Shown here: piece by piece, positions 45,001-56,556 of the stretch | Numbering within the stretch: the first letter of the stretch is position 1 | How the letters are laid out: the number at the start of each line of letters is the position of its first letter | NCBI GenBank assembly: GCA_024305405.1 | Contig: JAKNDB010000068.1 | Span: forward strand, 9,781,501 to 9,845,500 | Direction of reading: 5' to 3' | DNA length: 64,000 nucleotides | DNA from: Dirofilaria immitis | Taxonomy: Eukaryota; Nematoda; Chromadorea; Rhabditida; Onchocercidae | The notes under the pieces: model-generated | The model's database searches: none | What the model was told of the DNA's origin: nothing | Seen by the model: only the letters and a program-made list of their open reading frames with translations | Translations under genes and position numbers: made by a program

Positions 45001-48000
45001 ATTGAATTTCAAATTAAAACATTCGATTATATCGTTGAGAGAACGATGATATGATTTTAGCAATATCTATTTTTATAACTTAAAGATCAATTATGTCTGC
45101 TGAGATTATATTTTCGCAGAACTGTAGGTTGGTATTCTAAGTTAGTTAGCGATGCTTTGATGGAATAGATAGCAATCGAAGATTCTTTATAGCAGATTAA
45201 TGTTTGCTGTAAAAATTCTAACTGCTTTACATCTTCCCATCGGCAAATACTAAACGTGTTTTAAAACTAAATTTCTGAAGCGCATTAAAAGATTGTAATC
45301 AAAAAGAGGATGCACGGATTTTTTTCTTTCTTTTTCTCTCTCTCTTTCATTTCATTCTTTTCATGCACAAAATACTATTTCTTGATTTGAATATCTTATT
45401 GTGAAATAAGAAAGATACTAGTCGACAAATTCGAGCGAATAGGATTAATCATTGCTCTTAGTTACTAGCTTATTAGAAAGAAGCTGCACTTCTAAAAGTT
45501 TACTTATCTCTTTTCTAAGTTTCAAAATGAACGAGCTTAGCCTAGATGATTATTTTACATTACATTTTTCATATTATATTATGTGATTTTCATTTCTAGA
45601 GATCCTCTTCAACATCAAGCCAGATTCTTCATTCCTAATATTGAAGAAACTTTAATTTCAGTAACTTGCCAGAATCTTCATTAATGATGTCGTTCTGTGT
45701 TCGACACTGAATATTTTCAAAATAAATAGCTTGTTTGAATGGTCTCATGAGTCTGGGATTGTCCAATTGAGATTCACTTAACAGTTCACAAAAACCATTC
45801 TCCTAGAAAATTTCGAAACTCTTTATGCTATCGACTATAATTATTGCTGGGAGAAATATGAAATAGAACTGCCAATCCAACCCGTGTAAGGCTACATAAA
45901 AAGGTCGAGAAGCCAAGGGAATAAATTGTTTCAAGAATTATCTACAGATTAAAATTATGGTAGTGCAAATAATGAGTTGTGTTTAATTCAATTTAACTTA
46001 TCAAATTTGGTTATAGTGAGAATCTGTCGTAGGTAAAGAGGCATGAAAAAGGGCAGTAAGAATATATAGATGAAAGCCTTCGAACGTAGATAAAGAGGCA
46101 TGAAAAAGGACAGTAAGAATATATAGATGAAACAATAAATACATCATGAATTTGATTTTAATTTTTATCTACAATAGATAGCATTCGAAATTTACAAATA
46201 CAAGTGAAATGTTACCTATGGGTCGCTTTTATTTCATGTTCTAGCTTTTTGATTTTTAAACTCATGAAAGTAAAGTTCTTTCATTTTTTATTGAATTAAA
46301 GATATATGATATATAAATCATCATAAATGTGTTAAATCAAGCTTTGATGAGTTCCTTTCATCTGTTGAGTAGAAAGAAACGTTTAAAATTAAGTCGAAAT
46401 ATGATTATGAAGCGATGTCATCTCCCGTAATGTAGCAGTTGTTACAAATATAAGTGGTTACTGTAACCGGAGACAAAAAAGTTAAAACAAAGATTTGTCC
46501 AATCATGGAAATGAACAGATAAATTTTTTTGAATTTCTACTGTTTTATTTTTTGTAAAATAGAATAATTCACTGTTGAAACTTGCCTGGAATACCAGAGA
46601 TGCGAAGAAATTGACCGCAACGCACTTTGAATTTTTGACGCAGTTATCCAAGCATTCGGCATGCCTTAAGACACTCATAGATGCGATCATCGGTCCGAAA
46701 TATGCATATTCCGGTATTGCTTCACTTTCAAGCCCGTCTGGACAATCTGCAAATTAACAGTTTGTCACAATTCCATAAAGTTAAATTCGCAGCAAATTTT
46801 GAATATGTAACTTAACAAGTAGATAAAAGCAACTAAAACATTATATCAAAAGTTATATTCCTGCGAACTAGATTTTCTAGCTAACGGAAGTGTGCTATCA
46901 TATTGGGGATGGATATTAAAAGAGTAAACAAATCGATATTTTGATTATTAGAAAGTTTCAGTATCGTATTTTTACTGAGGGAAGTTCTAGTTCACTTGAA
47001 ACTTTGCGATGAGTAAATGAAAAAATATCCTAATTAATTCCTATTAAAGTCTTTGGAAAAAATTTATATTACCTAAAGAACTAGATTACTAACCGAAAAC
47101 ATCGTAAATAACATCATAAAATGGCGATGATCGAGCAGGATTCATGTATGCTCTTGAATCGCCAAACCATTCGGTAGTAGCCCAAGTAAATATCGGAATA
47201 TTGGTAATCAGGAATAGGATAAAGTTCTGATGGGACCGTTGTTGGCGTCCACCAACAACTGCGGAATGCCACCACAACATGTCTTTTCGTACACTATTTT
47301 ATGAGAGTTAAATGTCAAGATTTTGTCTTCGGGAGCTGATGGGACAGACCGCTATGCCATAAATTCCACTCTTTAATGTTGTTTTCGCAATTCTACTGTT
47401 GATGTTAGTGTTGGCGATGATGAAGATAACAATGTTGATGATGGTGACCGTGGTCGATTTCCTTCTTTTCTTTCAAGTCACCTCTCTGTACTGGAACCTT
47501 TCAATATGAATTCTTTTCATTTTTCTCCATTTTTCTCTTCTCCATTCCTTTTCCTCCTCTCCTCAATCGTCAATAGTTTATGTAATTTATGTCTGTACAA
47601 TGTCATAGCACTTATCTGCTCTCAGCGTCTCGAAGAGACTTGGAAAAGAAGTTTTATGCACCAAAGAACTTACTTCACCCAAAAAATTACTTATTTTTCT
47701 AATCTTTGACTAATAAATTTCAAACTTTGACTAATAAATTTTTTGAAATAATTGAAGCGATAACTTGTTGAAGATATTAATGATAGGAGTGAATATAATG
47801 AGATGAAACGGAAAGGCGCTAAATAATATTTTAATTGAATTTACTCTACGAAAGACAGAGATCATTAAATAACTCCGCAAAATTTGCCGTTTGAAGTGAA
47901 AATTGTGAGAGAGTTGGATATAGAAACTTAATCCCACTACCACTACTACCATTTACCATAACTTCTTTCTATTGTAAAACACTCCTGCATATAACAGTAA

Positions 48001-51000
48001 ATACGCTGTACATTTGAAAATTGCAACTTTACTCATGTTATCATAATTCGTCCAGCTAGGAAAGGATAAACGTTTTTAATTTTCCGACTTTTTTAAATAA
48101 TGCTGATGAGAAATGCAGCCATAACATGGCATCACTGACTATGGAAAAATGGAAGAATAAATTTTATGGAGGGATTAGTTCTGGTACTACTGTGAAGCTT
48201 CGGATCATATGTAATTTTGATGTAAATCTTTCTGTACTTACAGTAATACACATTTCAGTATTTATTGGTGCTCTTGACATCAAAATTTAATCGATATGAG
48301 CGTTCTTCTATCTGTGATTCTTTAACGAAAATAATCGAAATTTAGTGAAAACAAGAAATAATTTTTTAGATTTTCCATCAAAATTTTCACTGATTTTTGC
48401 TAAATTTCTAATTTTTCTACTAAATTCACAAATTTTCAGTCATAATTGACAAATAGTGCCATAAATCGTTGAAAACATTTTCAGCAGTTTTTTAGAAAAG
48501 AAGTAATGGTGATACAATAAAGCGACAACAGGTAATTTTTGAAATATTTCAGTATTCCAAAGCAAAAATTTGATTTTTGACTGTTTTCAGTTGAAAACTT
48601 TGTACTGTGAGATTATCTTGTTTTTGGTATCGTAACCATTAGCTGTAGATCTTTATGGGGCCGAATAATTTTTGCTGAAATGATCCAAGATGTTATATTT
48701 GTTGCTTCTACTTCGAATAGGAGAGGGAAAAACAGATATTTCCTTTTGTGTTATGCATGATTACTATGTAATATTTTTCCTTCCCGTGTAGTTATTCTTG
48801 TTATTATTGTTGACAATAAAATGACTCATACATTTATGATGATATTACAATTGACCACCTCTCCAAAACATATTCGCCTTTTTCTGGAGCTACAATTCTC
48901 CACTAAAAAATATCTCTTGTATTTTTAAAAATTCGTAGAAATATATTTTCTACATTCTATACTATTTCAGTCATACATCTCACAATGAAACCGGTAAATG
49001 TCCTTCGCATTTTTCGCATTTTTTTGTGTCAATGTTCGTGCGCTTTTTTCACAGAACTTGTACTATGAGCAACTTTTTGCAATATTTGAGATAATAAAAC
49101 CCCAGAATTTTACCATAATATTTTATTTTAGTTCAGCTTTGAAGTATATAAACTTTAAGAATTTCTTTTTCATAATGTCTTTATTTTAGTAATATTATTG
49201 TCCCCGTTAAATGTCCTTCGCAACAAAACAAAACAAAACAACTGATTTTGCTGGAAAAGACATTTTTCTATTAATTAGGAACAAATTTAAGAGCAAAGTT
49301 TTCTTACTATCATATTACTTTCACCGACAATAGAAATTATCACAAACGTCATTTTATCATCATAAAAATCCACTAAAGTCTCAGTCATCACATAGCTTTG
49401 TATCTTTTTAAAGGATTTGAACAACTTCTGTAAATTGATTATATTTGATGAAACATTTTTATTTTGACTATGTACAATAATTTGAAACTTAGCAACCAAA
49501 ATATTAATATGATCTGGAACTTTGAAATAACTGAGGTCTATTACTGCGAATAAATTTGTTTCGAATTTCAAATTAAAGATACGATTTTTTAATAGAACTC
49601 CAGACTTCTGGTATGGACTTGCTGATTATAACAACTTCATTCTATTCATAATGAGAAAACTTCCAATAAAATTTCAATAACTTCTTTTTCGCGTAAATAG
49701 CGAAAGAATATTGTTATTGTTTACTCTTATTATTCTATCTTTAGATTGATTAAGTCAATTTTAGAAAACAAAATTTATGAATACACGCTTGACTCTTGTC
49801 AATTTTGCATCGAAGCGCCACGCTTTCGAAAGCATTGTGTTGTGGCTTGTGGAAATAGCGTATGTTTTTATGCTTAATACTTTATTTCATAACAATAAAA
49901 ATTATAAACAGATAATCATAACTATGTTTGAATTCATTCTTGAGAAACTTTTCTTAATCAAAATATTTCATCATTTCTATGAAGTAAATAATTCCAAATC
50001 CTATCATTCTTATCTTTTTCTTGAATTTAGATTCTCCGAAATCGAAATTTATAATAATCTTTATTTCAAAATTAGAAACTGTCCAAGATATTTTTCTAAA
50101 AAATCAGTTTTTATGAATCCTTTTCCAGACTTCAATTTTCAAATCCTAGCATTCTCATCTTTTTCTTTAATCATTAAATATTTGAATAGATTTTGATTCG
50201 ATAATGAGAAAATTCGAACATTATAGATTTATTTTTATTAATATCAGTATAGTTTAGGTTTATCTGTCATCTGTTCCATGGCGCCATTTGGTAAAAGAAC
50301 ACTGTTTGATTGTTCCCAATGCTCATTATTCTTCAACTGTGACGCTTGATGAAGATGTTTACGAAGAAATACGCAAATTTAAAAAGTTCGTTCCATACTT
50401 TTTTTTAATCTTTCCGTCTTATTTTTGTTTGCAATGTATACTATTTGCATTTAGATGAAATAGGGCCATTAGACAGGTTAGGAGGTTGATCATTGCGACA
50501 GTGATACTACAGCTATCGTTTAACACAAAGCGATCGTCATTTATGGTGCAATACGAAGGTCACCTATTGGTGTAATTAGAATAAAGTGCAATCAGAGGTT
50601 GCACATGTAATATTTAGTAGAATTTTATTAATATTAATTAAAATTTCTTCTCTGTTCTAAGATTTAAAAGGGACTTTGATAAATTTTGAATGCGGAAATC
50701 TTTTGCTGTTTTTCTGCCCAAATATACAGCAAATGCTTTTCAAGTTTTATAAAAATAGATTTGTACTTATGTTTTGTACATGAATCATGCAGGAGTTAAA
50801 TGGGAAAGATTGTTTGTGAAATATTTTGAAAAATAAAAAGTGCCACTGTTCATAAAAATTGCTTTTTCTCATGGAAAGTTATTTATTTGATTACATGTTT
50901 TTTATCGTGAATTTAAATTATATAGTATTCAGATGTCCTCTCGATTCATTGTAAACAGTTAGCTCTGAGGATGAATTCGATTCTCACTTTCGACACTGGA

Positions 51001-52524
51001 AATTTGCTTTAATATAATAAGAATATTAATGACGAGAAAAAAAATATTAATTTAAATAGTCGAACTAAATAGTTAGATAGATATAATTGTAGTGGTAACT
51101 CTAATACAACTGAGAGATTATAAGTGTAAACTGTCCAAAACTGTCCAATTTTTTCATGTAAGCAGACTTCTGTGACTTGACTGACATTGATACTAAAGCC
51201 TATAAAGATGTAATTATAGTGGTAACTAATATGATTATAATGTATTCGCCGTCAAAGAGAGACTTACGATGCTAATTGTCAGGCTATTCATTTAAATTCC
51301 TTCTTATTGTGGAGATTAATAGATTAACAGCCGTAGCCCTAGTTATGAAGCATCTATTACCATATTTTTTTTAACCACAAATTTGGATCATTCTTTCGCA
51401 TGTTTTTCTATTGAAGAATTGTAAACTGCTTTATAGGCTTTAGTATCAATGTGGCAAAAGAAGGAAATGGAATGTTTATTCGTAGAAACAGCCAAAAATG
51501 TAAAATACCATAGACATATGTACATTGAATGTATTGCGGTACCAAACGAAATTGGTGAAATGGCACCTATTTATTTCAAGGTTGTTTTTATGTAATTAAA
51601 ATTTTAAATATTCATGCATTTTCACCAATATTTTAACAAATTTGGATCATTTAAAAATCAGGTGATGCTAGAATGTTTTGCCAGAAGTCATACTGATAAT
51701 TTTAAATATATACTTTATAGCAATTCTCTTACTATCACTTTCCTAAATGTGATTTCCTATTCGACTTTTTTCGAAAAATAATTAGAAGATTTTAAGTAGT
51801 ACATATTTACGTCACGAAAATCTGTTTCGTAAATAAATTTTAAAATCAATTCAGAAAGCGATCGATGATAGTGAGGATGAATGGGTCGACAATAAAAATT
51901 GATAGATCTCACCAAACGAGATGGAGATGTTCGAAAAGTTATTCCCAAAGGATTCTCATACTTTGCTATCGATTTTGGTTTACAACCGGGTTATGCGCAT
52001 ATTATTGAAAATGAAGATCGATTTCCTCAGAATTTTGCCCATGTGCGTTTTTGGATTGCTGACTTAATGAGAGAAACAAGGAGATGATCTCATATCTCGA
52101 TAAAAATGTGAAAGCTTATTTTCGACTTAGGATGTCTGGAAATAAATCTGTTATTTGCATTCAGAAGAAATACGTATTTTAAATATTTTGGAGTTCATGT
52201 TAGAGGAAATATTCATTTTTCGTAGGAAAAAGTCGTTAGTCGATCTATTTTACAGAAAGTGAAAGCAAATTTTATAAATGGCATATATTCATAAACTTCC
52301 ATCCAATTTCTCCTCCATATAGTCGCATTACTTAGCCACCAAAATTAGGCAGTAATTTTCAGAAATATAAGTTTTCTTTGTAGGAAATAATTGGTGGTAT
52401 GATAGATCTGGAAAGAAGACAGTGGAGAATGAATGAAAGTCTAACTGTGGAAGAACAGCGAATAAATACTGCCGAATTGAAAAGTTTATGGGAATCATTT
52501 AACTACGAAAGAAATAAAAAATAA
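42029..52524 (+). CDS. CWF19L2: CWF19L2 (Cwf19-like) spliceosome-associated protein
   Basis: Cwf19 proteins act on the post-splicing intron-lariat spliceosome with the debranching machinery. Exons: 42029-42209, 42702-42823, about 42890-43078, 43239-43257 (19 bases), 43499-43615, 43771 to about 43895, 49765-49859, 50258-50385, 51437-51580, 51855-52042 and 52384-52524. The start is [11 protein letters not shown], right after a TATTACAG acceptor, followed by an Asp tract. [18 protein letters not shown] and [13 protein letters not shown] are family landmarks. CwfJ C-terminal domain 1 spans [40 protein letters not shown] and [11 protein letters not shown]. Domain 2 spans [20 protein letters not shown] to [15 protein letters not shown]. 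One base is missing at A runs 50381-50385 and 51894-51898. Another correction is likely near 42912, and the 43895 to 49765 junction is unresolved in phase. A PAN-domain gene lies antisense in the large intron. Confidence 0.92.
42057..42092 (+). repeat. (GAT)n trinucleotide repeat coding for Asp
   Basis: A run of GAT units inside the first exon of CWF19L2 encodes a seven-residue Asp block (with DDND just before). Length variation here would stay in frame. Confidence 0.8.
44838..47280 (-). CDS. PAN/apple-domain secreted or membrane protein, nested in a CWF19L2 intron
   Basis: Four exons join in phase without correction: 47280-47094, 46746-46586, 45802-45670 and 44935-44838, giving 192 residues. 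The N-terminus has a hydrophobic segment ([16 protein letters not shown], residues 19-34) that may be a signal peptide or anchor. A cysteine-spaced PAN-like module follows: [36 protein letters not shown], then [11 protein letters not shown] and [12 protein letters not shown] modules bind proteins or sugars, often in nematode cuticle or extracellular matrix. The C-terminus is acidic or helical ([20 protein letters not shown]). Two of its three introns start with GCAAGT (at 46585 and 45669, reading leftward). Both flanking exons agree in phase. The gene runs opposite to CWF19L2. Function is unknown. Confidence 0.68.
46028..46131. repeat. 57-bp tandem duplication
   Basis: CGTAGGTAAAGAGGCATG at 46028 recurs as CGTAGATAAAGAGGCATG at 46085. 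The copies agree over about 48 bases with two differences. It lies in an intron of both the CWF19L2 and PAN-domain genes. Confidence 0.85.
51184..51452. repeat. 24-bp perfect inverted repeat around a splice acceptor
   Basis: 51184-51207 is the exact reverse complement of 51429-51452. The right arm contains the TTATAG acceptor and the first 16 bases of a CWF19L2 exon (51437-51580). The left arm sits inside the upstream intron. Confidence 0.9.
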
Positions 52525-53746
52525 TGAGCGATCAAATAGATAAAGTGCCTCGTATCATCATGATCTATCAATGTTATGAAGCTGTTAAAACATAAATTTT
52601 ACATTATTTGGAATGATTTATCGGAACAGAGCCCCATAATTTTCTTACTCATGTATGCCCAGTTGGTTATTAAAATTTTGTGCTCTAGTATCACAAAATC
52701 GTACTTCTCTAAACAATGCTTACTGTATTTGCGACCGGCCGTTTCAAACCGCGAAATGCGTAGAATGTGGCCCGGCACTTTTCATTCTAATTGAAACGAA
52801 TTCCGTACGGTTACAAATAAATGCACTAGTAGGCTATGTTGGCCCCATAAGCTTTGTCAATTCAGTCGTGTCTACCCTTCAACGCAGGTCGTGGAGGCGA
52901 CAGATGCCGTTTATTCATCGCTCGTTCCTCGTCAGAAGAACTTTGTGGTTATGAAAAATTCGTCCACAATGAAAAGGTTGCCGTAGTACTTTTATAAGTA
53001 TCAAATTTGCTATTTCTAAATTCCCTATTGTGTGCTGATATTTGATTTTACCGGTTAACTTTTCATTTATGAAGGTTAATCAGGTATAGTAGATATCACC
53101 ATTATCAAGACTAACGATAGAGATAAGTCCACTCTGCTCGAAACCGAACTAATACCTGGGAGAAATAAATTAAAGAAAAAAACAGTATATATAATGTATC
53201 CCTCTGAGAGTAACATGAACTTTGTTACAATGAATCTTTATTCATCACTGAGGAATATCAGATATTTTCAGTCAGAAATAAAATGAAAAGCATATCAGTG
53301 CTATCTCGCGCTTATTTTTTACTTTCTATCCATATAAACTAGATTGCCCCAGGTTTTAAGTAGAAAGAATATTTATTCAATAAATTAGATTAAATTCGGA
53401 CATTGTTTATCACTTGATCTTATTTTTGGAATTAAAAATGGTTGATTCAATTTCAGACTTGTACAACACTTGGAGCCAGTTCTAGTAATAAATATTATTC
53501 GTAATACCTTTTTTTTACCAAAAGGTAGACGTGACACTTGCAGTAGTTATCGAAAAAATTGCAGTTCAAGCAGTAGCAATGAGATAGAAGAAAATAAAAA
53601 TATACTGGGAAATTGACTGCTTCGTTTCGTTGCATTTTTCCTTTCCCTATTCAGTTTTTCAATGTTGATGTTTACGAATCGTCTTAAAAAGCCCTCCAGA
53701 TTAGAATTTCAGTATAATATGGACATGATATCATGCTTTAGGAACT
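52525..53746. other. spacer with cysteine-rich coding-like patches
   Basis: Between CWF19L2 and the PEHE gene. At 52721-52770 the plus strand reads AYCICDRPFQTAKCVECG. After a TTCAG acceptor near 52864 another frame reads NAGRGGDRCRLFIARSSSEE up to a GTTGCC near 52979. The patches look coding but sit in different frames, so a small gene with frame errors is possible. No family is recognised. The remaining 0.7 kb shows nothing. Confidence 0.4.
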
Positions 53747-55313
53747 ATGGGAAAACCGTTGCGGATTGCCATATCATTAAATACATTGCATAATAACGCT
53801 GATCGTGTCAGTACTCGAGCTGCTGCGATACGCATTGTAAGTTTATATTGCAAAAGAATTATAATAGATGTATTAAATGAATGTAATACTAATCTAAATG
53901 TGCGACATAGTTTGCTTTCTTATAAATATATATTTAAATCATTATAGCTTTTGGTATTAACGAATTGCCAAAGAAAATATATATTTCAAAATTCCACATA
54001 TCAAGAAAGTAAAAAACGTGTCATTCAACTATTCTGTGCCTATCTTAGAAATTGAAATTAGCAAAGTTTTTAGAAATTCATCGAAGAGTTTTCCAATAAG
54101 CTTTCCAAAAGATTATTTGCCAGTATAAACCTCCCACTGCTCTTTTGCTAATCAATCCTATTTGTAGAATGATGAATATGACGAATTTGATCATACACAT
54201 GCCTATATTGCTCGTAGAACATTAGCACGTGTACCCTTATTAGCAGAGAACAACACATACCGCGTTATTTTTCAACAGGTCAGCCATATTTCGATTTCTT
54301 AATAATATCGGTGTATTATTTCAAGCATGACGGAAATTAAAGCTGTTGCATTGAACGAGGTTATATCGACTAAATTATGTTTGCTTAGAGCTATGTTAGC
54401 TGTAATCATTGCTATTCCAACCCATTTCGAGGTAAAGAAATGCAGGTTTGAGTAACGAAGGGATTGTCATTTCATTCTTTGTTATGGAAATGTTGAAGAC
54501 AGTTAGCATAAATATGACCGACAGTTCGTTCCCACATGGATCAGATAGTTGAGTACAGTTTTGATTGAGCAGAATTCATTCATTATTGTTAACAAATATC
54601 TAAACCGGATGTTCAGTCAATATTCTCTCATAATATTATCATGTTTGAAGGAAAAGGGATACAATGAGTTACTCAGAAAGCCTTCACAATCCAGCGAAAA
54701 TTCTCGTGTGGAATGTCCGGGATTTAGAAGAGTACCGGATCTGGAGCCGCTCAGAGCTACCCCACGTTATAACATTGAAGTTTGTCTTTTATCTTAGGAT
54801 AAGATATTAAATGTTTGAGCAGTTAATATAAGTTGTGAGGATTTTAATTAGGCTTGAAGTAGAAAAGCGATCGGCACTTATTCGTGAAGACAATATATAA
54901 AAAGTACCAATGATTTTCCCACTTATAGGTTTGTACTGATAAAGCTTATCTGAAACGGCATGAAAAATATGAAAACAGGAAAAGCTGATCAAGCGTCGAG
55001 ACCGTATACGTCAACGTGAGGAGCAATATCGGTTGTAATATTTATCTACTTTAATATCTTAAAAGATTTTTGTAGGCCAATTAGTTCCTAGCTTACGTAA
55101 CGATTTCAACAATATAACTTATATTGATATAATATTTCGTTATCTATTCGCAGATGTTTTTAGATCTGAAGCTTAATCTCAGTTTTTAGTTTAGATTTGA
55201 TCATTTATTTCAGACTTCATCTTATGAAAGTGGAAAAGCCAAGTGCTTCATGTAAGCCAAAAATAGAATCAATAGAAGTGGTGGAGAAAAAACCTCGCTT
55301 TCGAAAACATTGA
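53747..55313 (+). CDS. PEHE-domain protein (MSL1/KANSL1-like)
   Basis: PEHE domains recruit MYST-type histone acetyltransferases (MOF/KAT8). The PEHE part is clear over three exons. The first ends at 54779 with VECPGFRRVPDLEPLRATPR. Then 54929-55034 has CTDKAYLKRHEKYEKQEKLI and KRRDRIRQREEQYRL. The last, 55214-55313, has LHLMKVEKPSASCKP and ends in a basic tail. One more A in the run 54972-54975 is needed in the middle exon. All phases then agree. Upstream, 53747-53836 (MGKPLRIAISLNTLHNNADR) and 54168-54278 (DEYDEFDHTHAYIARRTLAR) join each other in phase 0 and probably belong to the same gene. The join to the PEHE exon is not firm and could be at 54659. The acceptor in the MSL1 or NSL complex cannot be told apart here. 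Confidence 0.7.
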
Positions 55314-56556
55314 TATCTGCTGTAGAATCTTTTGTTTATTCATGACCGGACATGATATCACTGTTGGTAAGAAAAATCGATGTGATAGTAACTGAAGGAT
55401 GATATCTTCTATATTTACTGCGTATGAGAATTCGCTACGCATAAATTTTGTTACCTTTTACATTCACTGCTTGCACATTTCATGAAGACTGGATCATTCA
55501 CTATTAATGGATTTCCAACTTATATGTAATTATATTTCAGTAAACGACTTATGACTGGCTATTTAAATTAGGAAACAGAATTTTAATGTTCACCCTCTTC
55601 ATCTTCTCAATAAATTAACACCCATTCCTTCGAGATCATGCATATAAAGTTCGTAATAGTTTGAAATCATAAGAAATCATGTAAACATATCAAATAGATT
55701 TGTTTCATTAATTGAAGTATCAATTTAAATCGACAACTGGATTGGACACAAACATGAAATGCAGATCGATGTAATTCTCTATGATTCTAAGTAATATTTG
55801 CTCCATTTTGAGAAATTTATTCAGAAATCTGATAAGCGACTGTTCTAATGCAACAATTCTATTGAAATATGGACTACTTTTTGATTAAGAGTGAAATGGT
55901 TTTGAATATGATAGAAAAAGATGACTTTGTTAAAGTAAGTAGGCACCGTAGTGAATGCAAGCCACGACACATCAATTTTTAATCCCATTCAATACCAAAT
56001 AACTCATAAACACGCTAGTTCATATTCAAAAATTGAACCACGTGCGATGTTTAATAAGTAACATTTGGGAACACCAAATACAAGGATTACCTGGACATGT
56101 TTACTCCGATGTCCTTTCTTCAAAGGAAAAATTTTTGCTAAAGTGGAAGCTGAAATTCGAATTTAAGCAAGCAATAACGCTCACCTTTTTCTCTCTTCAT
56201 ATAAAATTTTCTCTCTTCAAACCAAAAACAATCCCAGAGCTCTTCTGTTTTTCCTCATCTTCATTCTTTCTTCACCATCATCTGAATTATTTGTGTTTCT
56301 TCAAAGTTCTTCATTTCATTTTCTTCATTTATCATCACTTCACTTAAGCGTTTCTGGCTTGCAGCGAACTGCAACAAAGAATTTTTTTGAAAAAAGCGGC
56401 ATTGTCTTTCACAATGAGACGATTCAATAATACGACGATCAGCAGGGAAAACAATTAAAATGCACAAACCAAACAATAAGGGTAAATTGAAAAAAACACT
56501 GCTACTTTATAATAAAAAAGTGATATTGATTTACAGAAGAGGACATCTGCAAATAA
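55314..56556. other. intergenic between two convergent genes
   Basis: AT-rich. The PEHE gene (+) and the Tra2-like gene (-) both end into it. No supported exon. Confidence 0.5.

Noticed and set aside
49777..50196. 139-codon plus-strand frame
   Set aside because: It overlaps the CWF19L2 exon 49765-49859 in a different frame and then runs into intron. The exon frame gives the conserved Cys-rich CwfJ start, so this frame is a shadow.
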